Source: Poteriospumella lacustris
Taxonomy: Eukaryota > Sar > Chrysophyceae > Chromulinales > Dinobryaceae
Direction of reading: 5' to 3'
DNA: 36,268 nt
NCBI GenBank assembly: GCA_008000375.1
Contig: SMOI01000278.1
Coordinates: 4,407-40,674, forward strand
Below the pieces are notes generated by a model that saw nothing but the letters and a program-made list of their open reading frames with translations, was not told the origin of the DNA and ran no database searches. Below, piece after piece: positions 1 to 9,920 of this stretch (position 1 is its first letter; each line of letters starts with the position of its first letter). A program made the position numbers and the translations under genes.

Positions 1-3000
1 ACCCACCGACTCTCCGGCAGACCCGGCCACTGCCGCGCCATCTCCTGCGACACCGACCACACCGCGTCGTCCACACCGACGCCCGCTGCTGCCAACGACG
101 CCGCCGCGGCTGCCACCTGCGCCATCGCCGCCTCCACCTCGCCCTCCACCAGCCAGCACAGCCCGTAGTCGAACAGCGCGATCTCCACACTCCGCAGCAA
201 CACCACCTCGCTGAACCACTCGAACAACGCGATCTTCAGAAACGACACCTGCCAGCCGTACCCCCGCACCGCCGCCTTGCTCACGATGTAGTACAGCGCG
301 CCGCCGTTGCACACCACCAACAGGCCCACCACCGCGCACTGCCACAGCCACACCCGACGCAGCGTCACCACCGCCGGAAAGGCCCGGTACAGCCCCAACA
401 GACACACGTGGCGCTCCGCCGGGCCGCCCAGCCGACCCACCTCGTCCGCCACCGCGAGCCGCAGCATCGTCACCGCATAGTCCGTCGATGACATCGACCG
501 CAGCGCCTGTGTCACCGCACGTGCGGTCGCACCAGACCACTGCCCTTGTGGGGCGGTCAGCACGTCGCCGATGGTGGCCTCTGCATCTCGCGGCCGCTCG
601 TCCTTCTCGTGATCGACGGCTACAATGGCCGCATTGACGCCCCCGTGGGGGTCCACTTGTCGTAGCCGCAGCAATGGCGTCGGGGCGCACTCCCGTACGA
701 CCAACTCCGACGACCTTGCCGACCATAGCGGTGGTATCCAACGTCGTTCGCGATGCGCGTCTTCAGCAGCGGCGGAAGGAACAAAGCGACCTTTGTGCTG
801 GTCTATGGCGGTGTGCAGGTCTGCGGGGCCGTCGGTGTTGTTCTTTGCGCGGAGGACAGCCATGCAGCGGTCAAGAATCAGCCCGAGCAGAGCCGCGACG
901 AAGGCCGTGATCATGTACGAGACGAGGAAGGCCACCGTGGAGTCGTTGGAGTCGTTGAACCGACAAGACGCGGCGTCGTCCGCTGCCGCCGTCGATTGAA
1001 TCGCACGGGCCTCGGCGACGGCGCCGTGAAAGATCTGCTGTAGCACCGCCGCGGTTCGCGTGGCTGTGTCCGGTGGGTGCCAGAGACATTGGCTTTGAAA
1101 CGGGTCCAAGAGCATTTTACGGCTCTCGCAGGTCGCAGGCGTCGTCTGGGCGGCACAGAGGCCGTCGTCTTCGGGGTACTGGAAGTCGTACAGCATCGCC
1201 AGGACGAAACACGCGATGGTCAAGGCGGTCAACGCGTGGATGACGTCCACCATCAGCCGCTGGCCGTCTTCCTGCCCCTGCTCCAGCTCCTGCTCCTCCG
1301 CCTCGCCGTCCTCGTCGTCAGTGCCCTGAACGACCTGTACCCGTCGTGGGAGATACCGTAGCATTGGCCTCACCAGGTAGCGCAGCATTCGCAGATACGG
1401 GTGATGGGCGACCAAGATGCGCAACGCCCGTCGCTGACGAGGGACGACGGCGGCGGTCGCGTCGGTGGTACGTCCCCGGCCCGCCCGCCAGAAGTAAGCT
1501 GGCAGAAGCAGGTGGCGTAAGAGGCGACCACGGTTCAATGGCGACGTTTCACTTTTGGACGGCCCCGTCTTGGCCGACGAGCGCGTACGCCACGACAGAC
1601 TCACCAGCAACAGACCCACGCCCCAGATGCACCCAAACGTCGCAAAGATCATCGCCGACCGACTCGCCACATCCGACGCCGACAACGCACTCGCCAACGC
1701 CACCGACGACGTCAACGACCCCGCCCCGTACACCTGGAACACCCCCACCGACACTCGACCGGCCGAGGCGATCGCACTGCCATTGACACCGCTGCCACTG
1801 CCGCCGCACTGACACACCACCGACGACCCCAGATCCACCGTCCGACAAAACGTACTGCTCACGATGCGGTTGTCCGTCAGATCCACCACCGTGCACACCG
1901 CCCGCGACACCGGACACTGCCGACGCACCGTCGCCGCCGCCCGCCCCGAACACGTCAGGTTCAGCCGCACCGCCGTGTCCGCACAGTACACCGACACCGT
2001 CTCCACCACCCCCACCGTGCAGTTGTGCACCAACACCGTCGCCTTCGCTGTCCCCGTCGTACTGTTCGCCCGCGTCAACGACACGGTCGTCTCGAAGTAC
2101 GGCACCGTCGTGGCCGTCAGCGACCCGTTGTTGTACAGCTTCTTCACGTCCACGGTCACCACACTGGACACCAGCTGCGGCGACGGCAACGGCACGGTGA
2201 CCGTGCCATTGGTATTGGTCGATGCGTTCGACGGCGGCAACGAGTTGAACTGCTTCGTGGCTATCTCTGCCACGGTGACCACAATGGCAATGGCGTTGGC
2301 GGCCGTCGAGGGAGCGGCTATGCCCACCGTCGTAGTGGATTCCGGCAAGGCGATGGAATACACCGCCGTGGAGGTGCCGTTGCGCGTGTGGTTGCTGGGC
2401 AGAACGACGGCCACTGCAACCTTGACCCCATCGGCACTGATCGAAGTAAACGTGGTCGTCTGCGTGGTCGACGAGGCGTTGGCGCGAACGGCGCCCCAGG
2501 CCGCATCAATGGCGGAGTTGACGACGACGAGAGTGGAAATCGTGGGACGCGAGGTGACGGTCCACGTTGGGATTGGCGTCGGTGCGTACGTCTGTACTGC
2601 AAACGGCGGAGCAGAAGGTTGCGCCGTTGGCTGTCGACTGGGCTGACCCGTCGGTTGCACCGACGGTTGGGCGGAGGGTTGTGCGGATGGCGGTATGGAT
2701 GGTCGCATGGACGGCTGGGACGTAGGTTGACCAGACGGCTGGCTAGACGGTGGGCTAGAGGGCCAAGCGGACGGTGCTCGAGTAGGACAGGTCGTCGGTT
2801 GACTGGAAGACTGGTCAGACGGTGGAGACGTGGGGCGAGCGGTGGGGATACACAACGGCTGCTGCGATGGCTGTCCACTGGGATGGGCGGATGGTGGAGA
2901 TGAAGGTTGCACGGTAGGTCTCCCCGAAGGCAGCGCAGAAGGCTGACACGTGGGCGTATTGGTCGGTTGATGTGATGGTTGCGGTGAAGGATGCGAACTA

Positions 3001-5696
3001 GGAACGATGGATGGTTGAACAGATGGAACGCACGTCGGCTCTCCAGTGGGACTCACCGACGGCTGCGCAGACGGTTCCAACGCAGAAGAAAAAGCGTGGG
3101 GTTGGCCGCTTGGTTGCGAGGATGGGCGACCACTTGGCTGTCCCGACGGATGTTCCGACAGCTGACCAGACGGCTGACAGGTAGGCTGAACAGTAGGCCG
3201 ATGACTTGGTTGCGACGAAGGGAACGATACAGGTTGACACGAAGGCCCTTCACTGGACTGCACACTTGACTTACTCGACGGATATTGCGATGGTTGCGAC
3301 GACGGATGCCGAGACGGATTCGGTGATGGCTGTATCGATGGCTGTGTCGATGGCTGCTCCGACGGGTGGCAAGACGGCTGGGTGGAGGGCTGACCAGACG
3401 GACGACCCAATGGCTGATGACTCGGCTGCACACTGGGCTGTCCTGACGGACATCGCGATGGCCGACCGAATGGCTGACGACTTGGCTGCACACTGGGCTG
3501 CCCAGACGGACAACGCGATGGTTGCGACGTTGGCTGCTCCGACGGTTGGCAAGACGGTTGGCAAGACGGCTGGGAGGAGGGCCGACCCGACGGCCGGCCC
3601 GATGGCTGACGGCTTGGCTGCACACTGGGCTGCCCTGACGGACATCGCGATGGCTGCGACGTTGGCTGCTGTGATGGCTGCTCCGACGGTTGGCAAGACG
3701 GCTGGGTGGAGGGCCGACCCGACGGCCGGCCCGATGGCTGACGGCTTGGCTGCACACTGGGCTGCCCTGACGGACGTCGCGATGGTTGCGACGTTGGCTG
3801 CTGTGATGGCTGCTCCGACGGTTGGCTAGACGGCTGAATCGTTGGCTGGCCAGATGGCCAACCCGATGGCTGATGACTCGGCTGCACGCTGGGCTGCCCT
3901 GATGGACATCGCGATGGTTGCGACGTTGGCTGCTGTGTTGGCTGCTCCGACGGTTGGCTAGACGGCTGAATCGTTGGCTGGCCAGATGGCCAACCCGATG
4001 GCTGATGACTCGGCTGCACGCTGGGCTGCCCTGATGGACATCGCGATGGTTGCGACGTTGGCTGCTGTGTTGGCTGCTCCGACGGTTGGCTAGACGGCTG
4101 AATCGTTGGCTGGCCAGATGGCCAACCCGATGGCTGATGACTCGGCTGCTCCGACGGTTGGCTAGACGGCTGAATCGTGGGCTGACCAGACGGACGACCC
4201 GATGGCTGATGACTTGGCTGCGATGACGGCGATGTCGTTGGTTGGCTTGAGGGCCTTCCACTTGGCTGCACACTGGGCTGACTGGACGGATGTGGCGACG
4301 GTTGCGCCGTCGGTTGCAGCGATGGCTGATTCGATGGCTGTGTCGACGGCTTGGTGGACGGCTGGATCGAGGGCTGACGAGTAGGCTTGCTTGACGGCTG
4401 ACCGGATGGTCGCCTCGAAGGCTGACCTGTCGGTTGACTCGATGGCCATATAGTCGGCTGAACACTTGGTTGCCGAGTCGGGTTGGTGGTCGGTTGGCCC
4501 GTCGGAGTTGTGATCGGCTGGGCTGTTGGCTCTGAAGACGGTTGGCCGCTCGGCTGTGACGACGGCAGGGAGATAAAATTCTGTACTGTTACAGCTGTCA
4601 ATCGCTGAACAGCAGTACCGTCGCCAAGCTGACCATACGCATTGTATCCCCAACACCGAACTGTGCCTCCTGCGAGATAGGCACACGTGTGGGCTTGCCC
4701 ACAAGACACGAATACCGGAGATTGGACGTTTTCGACGGGTGTGGACGGCGTTGAACTGTCGGTTGTACTGCCATCACCGAGTTGGCCATTAAAATTGTAT
4801 CCCCAGCACGACAGTGAACCATTCGATAGTGTCGCACAGGTGTGATAATATCCACCGGCAATTAGCACAGCATCGGTGATAGACACCACCGTGACCGGTA
4901 CGGAACTGAGCGACGATGTTGAGCCCGAGCCTAATTGACCGTAGTCGTTTCGACCCCAACACTTCACAGTCCCATCAACCAACATGGCACACGTATGTGC
5001 ACGCCCCGCACTTACTGCGGAAACATTTCGAAGAGACCCCACCGGAGTTGGTCGGCGTCTAGTTGTGGTGGTACCATCTCCGATCTGACCGTACGTGTTA
5101 CTCCCCCAACACTGCACCGTCGCATTGGTCAGGAGCACACAGGTACGAGAACCTGCCGCTGTTATACTAACAGCATCGCTGATAGACAAAGTGGACACGA
5201 CTGTCAAGCGTTCGGTGGCGGTCCCGTCCCCTAGTTCACCTAAGATGTTGCGGCCCCAACACTGGACCGTCCCGTCCGCATTGAGTACGCAATTACCGAA
5301 AATATTGGCCGCTATGGCAATCGCATTACTGACCCCTATCACGGTCACAGGAACCGATGACGAGTTCTGGTTCCCGTTGCCGAGTTGTCGATAAGTATTG
5401 TCACCCCAACAACGTACGGTCCCATCAGAGAGTACCGCGCAACTGTGACTCGTGCCCCCACTTATCGACACCACCGATGCAGTCATTGATGATACTGAGA
5501 CCGCTGTTGCCCTATTATCAGTTGTCCCATCACCGAGCTGTCCCTTTTGGTTGTAACCCCAACACTTCAACCCATTTTCAGAGGAATAGGCACAGTTGTG
5601 ATTATCCCCTGCCAGAAGAAGTTGCCCTTGGCTGCAGCTTCCGAAGAAAACGACCATCATCAATGTCCAGTAAGAACACCACACGATAGGTTCCAT
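1..5696 (-). CDS. Secreted/membrane RCC1-like protein with giant PSxQ repeat and multi-pass membrane region (3' partial)
   Basis: One reading frame stays open from ATG at 5696 to the left edge (at least 1,898 codons). I checked frame phase at the start, near 4570, 3773 and 2645, and at base 5; no intron is needed. Residues 1-25 look like a signal peptide. Residues about 30-375 hold seven RCC1-like blades, each with a CWG-x-N core followed by QLGDGT-like turns, so a seven-bladed propeller is expected. Residues about 376-1025 are PSxQ/PTxQ tetrapeptides. Then comes a Thr/Asn-rich ectodomain with many N-glycosylation sequons and a Cys cluster (a CxC near residue 1289, reminiscent of a GPS region but without a clear cleavage site). 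Hydrophobic segments lie near residues 1348, 1484-1505, 1589-1608, 1782-1803 and 1815-1848, with an acidic Glu/Gln loop before the second. The C terminus is outside the window. Polycystin-like topology is only a guess; ligand and function are unknown. Confidence 0.85.
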   Translation of the reverse strand, partial: MEPIVWCSYWTLMMVVFFGSCSQGQLLLAGDNHNCAYSSENGLKCWGYNQKGQLGDGTTDNRATAVSVSSMTASVVSISGGTSHSCAVLSDGTVRCWGDNTYRQLGNGNQNSSSVPVTVIGVSNAIAIAANIFGNCVLNADGTVQCWGRNILGELGDGTATERLTVVSTLSISDAVSITAAGSRTCVLLTNATVQCWGSNTYGQIGDGTTTTRRRPTPVGSLRNVSAVSAGRAHTCAMLVDGTVKCWGRNDYGQLGSGSTSSLSSVPVTVVSITDAVLIAGGYYHTCATLSNGSLSCWGYNFNGQLGDGSTTDSSTPSTPVENVQSPVFVSCGQAHTCAYLAGGTVRCWGYNAYGQLGDGTAVQRLTAVTVQNFISLPSSQPSGQPSSEPTAQPITTPTGQPTTNPTRQPSVQPTIWPSSQPTGQPSRRPSGQPSSKPTRQPSIQPSTKPSTQPSNQPSLQPTAQPSPHPSSQPSVQPSGRPSSQPTTSPSSQPSHQPSGRPSGQPTIQPSSQPSEQPSHQPSGWPSGQPTIQPSSQPSEQPTQQPTSQPSRCPSGQPSVQPSHQPSGWPSGQPTIQPSSQPSEQPTQQPTSQPSRCPSGQPSVQPSHQPSGWPSGQPTIQPSSQPSEQPSQQPTSQPSRRPSGQPSVQPSRQPSGRPSGRPSTQPSCQPSEQPSQQPTSQPSRCPSGQPSVQPSRQPSGRPSGRPSSQPSCQPSCQPSEQPTSQPSRCPSGQPSVQPSRQPFGRPSRCPSGQPSVQPSHQPLGRPSGQPSTQPSCHPSEQPSTQPSIQPSPNPSRHPSSQPSQYPSSKSSVQSSEGPSCQPVSFPSSQPSHRPTVQPTCQPSGQLSEHPSGQPSGRPSSQPSGQPHAFSSALEPSAQPSVSPTGEPTCVPSVQPSIVPSSHPSPQPSHQPTNTPTCQPSALPSGRPTVQPSSPPSAHPSGQPSQQPLCIPTARPTSPPSDQSSSQPTTCPTRAPSAWPSSPPSSQPSGQPTSQPSMRPSIPPSAQPSAQPSVQPTGQPSRQPTAQPSAPPFAVQTYAPTPIPTWTVTSRPTISTLVVVNSAIDAAWGAVRANASSTTQTTTFTSISADGVKVAVAVVLPSNHTRNGTSTAVYSIALPESTTTVGIAAPSTAANAIAIVVTVAEIATKQFNSLPPSNASTNTNGTVTVPLPSPQLVSSVVTVDVKKLYNNGSLTATTVPYFETTVSLTRANSTTGTAKATVLVHNCTVGVVETVSVYCADTAVRLNLTCSGRAAATVRRQCPVSRAVCTVVDLTDNRIVSSTFCRTVDLGSSVVCQCGGSGSGVNGSAIASAGRVSVGVFQVYGAGSLTSSVALASALSASDVASRSAMIFATFGCIWGVGLLLVSLSWRTRSSAKTGPSKSETSPLNRGRLLRHLLLPAYFWRAGRGRTTDATAAVVPRQRRALRILVAHHPYLRMLRYLVRPMLRYLPRRVQVVQGTDDEDGEAEEQELEQGQEDGQRLMVDVIHALTALTIACFVLAMLYDFQYPEDDGLCAAQTTPATCESRKMLLDPFQSQCLWHPPDTATRTAAVLQQIFHGAVAEARAIQSTAAADDAASCRFNDSNDSTVAFLVSYMITAFVAALLGLILDRCMAVLRAKNNTDGPADLHTAIDQHKGRFVPSAAAEDAHRERRWIPPLWSARSSELVVRECAPTPLLRLRQVDPHGGVNAAIVAVDHEKDERPRDAEATIGDVLTAPQGQWSGATARAVTQALRSMSSTDYAVTMLRLAVADEVGRLGGPAERHVCLLGLYRAFPAVVTLRRVWLWQCAVVGLLVVCNGGALYYIVSKAAVRGYGWQVSFLKIALFEWFSEVVLLRSVEIALFDYGLCWLVEGEVEAAMAQVAAAAASLAAAGVGVDDAVWSVSQEMARQWPGLPESRW
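2610..4575 (-). repeat. Coding 12-bp-periodic minisatellite (PSxQ array) with 132-bp higher-order unit
   Basis: The basic unit is 12 bp, encoding Pro-Ser/Thr-x-Gln on the minus strand, about 160 times. Within 3481-4140 a longer unit recurs exactly every 132 bp (11 tetrapeptides): the phrase beginning cttggctgca/ctcggctgca occurs at 3481, 3613, 3745, 3877 and 4009. The last two copies are almost identical. The other two minus-strand frames are also largely open, which produces misleading overlapping ORFs. Confidence 0.9.
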
Positions 5697-5840
5697 CTTC
5701 GGTGATAAACAAAGGGAATTTTTGTCACGACAAAATTTTATCTCACAACCTGTCAATCCGCGACGTCGGCCAGCATACGAAAATCAACTAAGTGCCTGGT
5801 GGAGGTAACAAACTGGCGAAAAACGTTCAGGGAAAGGAGA

Positions 5841-5853
5841 GGGGGGGGGGGGG
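5841..5853 (+). repeat. G13 homopolymer
   Basis: Thirteen consecutive G follow a purine-rich stretch, about 145 bp upstream of the ATG of the RCC1-like gene. It is probably a polymorphic simple repeat, and the exact length is prone to sequencing error. Confidence 0.9.
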
Positions 5854-6421
5854 CAAAATAGGTCTGTAGCTGAAAGACCAGGCGCGCGATCTTATCCTCC
5901 TGACGCAATAACTGGCAAAGAGTTCTGTTTCTCCAACCTCTCAATCAACAAAAAAAGGACCGGCACAACCTCTCAATCACACCGGCACAACAACAAAAAA
6001 AGGACCGACCAAACAAACGAAAAATAGGTGAGCACTCACCACATGGCGGCGTGTCCGTCGGCCCCACCTCCTTCCCTTCCTTCCTTCTTTCTTCCTCCCC
6101 TGCTTCCTTCCTCCCTTCCTTCTTCCAAACCCTTTTCCTCAGGGGACTTCCAAACGCTCGTTGACTTGGTCAACAGGTCTTCTTCGTTTGTTGATAGTTC
6201 TACACAGCGTTTCAGAGTGAAGGTTTCCCCAACGGATCCTTCAGAGATCGAACACTTTGTGTCGATTTGTCAACGGAACATTAACGATGATCCCGAAAGA
6301 TGGATCGTTGAAAAGGAAACATATGCGAATGGGTGAATGAAGGTTGATGACTGCGGGTGAATAAAGGCTGTGTTGTTGATGAATGAACTGTTAGAGATTA
6401 AACCGTTACAGTGATCACAAG

Positions 6422-6445
6422 ATACCAAACTTACAAGTTTGGTAT
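6422..6445. repeat. Perfect 11-bp inverted repeat (hairpin)
   Basis: The arm ataccaaactt (6422-6432) and its exact reverse complement (6435-6445) flank a 2-nt loop. There is no T-run after it, so it does not look like a polymerase III terminator. It could be a terminal hairpin of a decayed mobile element. Confidence 0.8.
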
Positions 6446-7440
6446 TGAAAAATACTAATAAACGCTACAACCCACAATGTCCAAGCCATCATTGCGCCGT
6501 GGTTCGGCTATATACCAAACCCGCTACATCACACTTCATCACTCAAGGCTATCTCCACACTGCCCCACACTATTCTGCAATGTCGACCAGCGAGCGAGGA
6601 AATTCAGCGAGCAACGACGACAGCACCACGATAGTGTCTGACTGCAGCAGACCGTGCAGTGTGATTCATACCCGCGCGACGAAGACCGTCCTTGGGGTTA
6701 ATTGACGAACCTGTAACTTCATCTCCATCAACAAAAGGCATCAATGTCCAAGCCTCACCCAACGTGCTTTGTTTCTTTAATTAACGAACGAATATCCAAA
6801 CGAACAGAACACGCTGAAGAAGCTACAGAAACCAAAGAAACCAAAACTCACAGTCCATGACCAACGGGGAGATTCATCGAGCGCAACAGATAGTCAGGGG
6901 TGAAACGAACTCAAGCGAACGCAAACGAACGTCAGAGGTGTAGATGGGCCAGATCGACGAGAATGTACTCCACTACCCACGAGATTCACGTTGGGATTCA
7001 AATTAACAAGGAAACAAACGACACACTGCAACAGCAACAAAGACGATAGAGGGGTGTGGTAAATGAGATACAGGGTGCGAGTCTCTCAACAGTATCAACA
7101 GAGTTCAGGCGGCCTATACGCGCCTCTTTCCCTCTTTGCCGACAGCAGAACATACGGAAAGAGAGACATGACCAACGACAACCAACACAAATAAAAGAAC
7201 AAACAGACATCACCGTATGGGAACTATTGATGGTGGTGAACAAACACGAGAAAGAACGGAGAATGACTTGCAGACGACAACACAACCCAACACAGCGACC
7301 GATGGACAGCGTCAACAACTTCCGGCCGCGCGAACAGTCGATTAACGGAAGAAACAACAGCACACACAAATAGGAACAACAGAGACGACCTCCCAACGGG
7401 TCAGTCCCACCACCAAGAACACCACCACTACTACCACCGC

Positions 7441-9351
7441 TCATGGTTCTTCGTCCAGAACATCAGGGTCGCGGTCCGTACTGTTCACGTTGGCCAGATC
7501 GAAGAACCCGTCCACGAACACCGACGCCGCCTGCGAACCAGACCACGGCAACCTACCGCCCACTCCCATCGCATGGTCGGGGGCTGTCAGAGTCTCTTCA
7601 GTTGGTGGTTGCATCTCCACGGACGACGTACCCGGAGGCACACTAGAGTCCACCACACTGCTGCGCTCTTTCACGGACGATGACACGGTACTGGAGTAAC
7701 TGCCTCGGTAGGTGAAACGGCGGAACGGACCATCCGATACTCGTCGCCATAACGCCGCGAACGAACGACCACCAAGACTCTTTCGCCGCCGCATTCGATT
7801 CGCGTTCAACGTGTACACTTTCATGAACTTCTCTTGTTCTTCCTTCGAGAAGAACTGCACGTGACGCACGTAGGCAAAGTAGTACACGACCATGATCGAC
7901 ATGAAGATGTAGAAGGCCTTGATTGCCTTCGTATTCGGTTGAAATCCGTGGTACGACGTGGCCATAGCCATGAACGACCAGCATAATACACCAAAGGCGG
8001 CCCCAGGAATACCCAACGGACTGACAAAGTTGCGTTGTATCGCACTGAACTTGACACGGAAAGCGATAAACGAAACGCAGATTAAAACGAACAGCCACGG
8101 TGCAGATATGGACCATATCTGTGCGGACAGAATGAAGATCTTCGGCTCAAACACGTGGATCATGTAGTAGACAATGAATTGAGCGCTTCCGCAGGCCACC
8201 ATCGATACGACGGGAATCTGATCCTTTCCGAACCGCGGCTGCAATATCGACGGCATCAACCCCGATTCGGACATGGCGGCCAGTTGATTACCAGCAGCAA
8301 AGAGGTATCCCGTCGCAGAGGCCAAGGTCGGAGGCAGCAACAGCAACGGGTAGTATTTGGGATTCATGTCCGTTGCGTCGGCGAGGCCGTACTGGATGAC
8401 GAAGAGCGTCTGGCCCAAACTGGGGTGCACACCCGGGTAGTGACATGCCACCCCAAAGATGGCCAAGAGCGCGAACACAAAGACAATCCCCAAGCTGGAC
8501 AACAAAGCCTTCGGAATCACGCGCGATTCATCCACGACGCGTAGACTGCACAACGGGAGAATGTCCAGCCCCAGGTAGAAAATCATGACCCGGACGACGT
8601 AAAACATGTACCGATTGCCATTGCCGATGAACCCGTCGTTGTGGTACTCCTCTGGGTAGTTATGGCCCAATGCATACCCTTTGAAATCCAGGTCTGCGTA
8701 CGTTCCCACATAGAAGATCATCAAGATACCGACCGTGAACAACGTCGCCAGCATCATCAGCGACCAAAACGTCAATCCACCGCGGACGTTGACCAGCAGA
8801 ACGAACGCCATCGCTAAGAAGGCCCACAGAGGTTGTAGATTGGGATTGAAGTCACCCGCTGCTTCCACCAACTGTGAGATCTTACTGAAACACCTGGCGT
8901 TGTACATGCAGTAGTACAAGAACTCCATGCATGCGGCCAAGAAGCCCCAGAACGGACCCAACGCGCATCGCACAAAGCCGAAATTACCACCAGAAAACGG
9001 TACGATACCCACCAGCTCAGATAAGCTCAAATGGAGCATCAAAAACCCGAGGGAGATGGTGAAGAACATGATGAGACCGGAATAGATACCGGTGAGCAAT
9101 ACTGGTGTAACGGAGGTTAGTCAGTGTGCACGAGAAAAGAATGTCAAGGACAAGAAACACTTACTGTAGTGCCACAGAGATGACGCTAGACCTCCTAGAT
9201 CGATTGCCAGCACCAGAAGCTACAGAGACTTCAACAATGAACTTGTGGATAAGACAGAGGCGGTCAATTTCTGTTCCCTTACCACGCAATGGTAAAATCC
9301 CAAATGCTTCACGGCCTTCATGCCTGGCGATGCCTCGTCAAGGACCTTCAT
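7441..9351 (-). CDS. APC-superfamily amino acid permease, paralogue 1 (3 exons)
   Basis: Predicted exons are 9351-9283 (starts MKVLDEASPG), 9219-9165 and 9101-7441, with GT-AG introns 9282-9220 and 9164-9102 (63 nt each), giving 594 aa. The exon structure is supported by the head-to-head paralogue: exon 1 ends in the same GFYHCV with phase 0, exon 2 is also 55 nt, and exon 3 resumes in phase 1. About twelve hydrophobic segments fit the APC fold. The conserved PFSGGNFGFVRCALGP segment matches the GG-containing substrate-site region of APC carriers. The C-terminal tail of about 130 residues is hydrophilic, Ser-rich and probably cytoplasmic, beginning with FSKEEQEKFMK and a basic patch. It probably moves amino acids or related amines across a membrane; the substrate cannot be told. 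Confidence 0.88.
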
Positions 9352-9614
9352 ATCTCACGAGTTGATAAAAAAACAACAGCGATGGCAGCAGCGATAATAT
9401 TTTTTTCGCGGTCCACTCAATGAGCGTTCATTTCATCGATCGATACTGACTGATGCACTCACTGTATGTGCAACAAAATATGCCTTCTGCAGCTGCACTG
9501 ATTTCGCAAATATGAACCTCTCTTGACGAACTCTTTGCGATGTGCACTTTTTTTTTCTTCTTTCGTGTTCCAAAAGAAAACTGGCAGAAGGAAACGACGG
9601 ATCGAAGGACGATC

Positions 9615-9689
<75 letters not shown>

Positions 9690-9920
9690 TGAAAAAAATG
9701 AAGAAATGAAACCGAAACCTGAAAAAGGAACTGAACCATGGTGAACACAGAGAAGAAGAGACATGGTCACCAGCAGATCAGAATTTCAATCAGTTTGGCC
9801 ACTCCTACATCTGGTGGACGGTGACTCATGAGTCGGGATTAATCTCCGTCCCCTTATCGCGGAAGTTAGAAGAATATTTGGAGAGCCGAGTCGTGGCTGT
9901 TGTCCTTCGGAGTTGCGCAC
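9352..9920. promoter_or_regulatory. Shared divergent promoter interval of the two permeases
   Basis: These 569 bp separate the two permease start codons, which are transcribed away from each other, so both promoters must lie here (or within the first exons). The interval includes a T-rich tract at about 9548-9561 and the (ATG)24 array. No defined TATA box or operator could be singled out. Confidence 0.6.
9615..9687 (+). repeat. (ATG)24 microsatellite
   Basis: Uninterrupted ATG triplets run for 72-73 bp, midway between the divergent permease genes. On the minus strand they can be read as poly-His or poly-Ile, producing artefactual ORFs that should be ignored. Confidence 0.97.

Larger units (their letters stand above)
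5697..7440. other. Intergenic region without a confident gene
   Basis: This lies between the start of the RCC1-like gene and the stop of permease 1. It contains a G13 run at 5841-5853, pyrimidine-rich CCTT repeats around 6065-6130, a perfect hairpin at 6422-6445 and a short MSH2-tail-like stretch at 6570-6605. Short open frames here (for example 6028-6336 plus and 6998-7444 minus) are low-complexity or have no family resemblance, so I do not call them genes. The interval just above 5696 must hold the promoter of the RCC1-like gene. Confidence 0.6.

Noticed and set aside
1864-2903. Plus-strand ORFs of 260 and 292 aa
   Set aside because: They are antisense shadows of the GC-rich ectodomain of the RCC1-like gene, with no family features.
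3053-4465. Long minus-strand ORF rich in Ser/Arg/His across the repeat
   Set aside because: It is a wrong-frame reading of the PSxQ array. The true frame connects the RCC1-like part to the membrane region, and a 12-bp repeat leaves all frames open.
6028-6336. 102-aa ORF with a Pro/Ser-rich start
   Set aside because: The first third is a CCTT-type simple repeat and the rest matches no family. There is no supporting context.
9428-9770. ORFs with poly-Ile or poly-His
   Set aside because: They are generated by the (ATG)24 microsatellite read on the minus strand.
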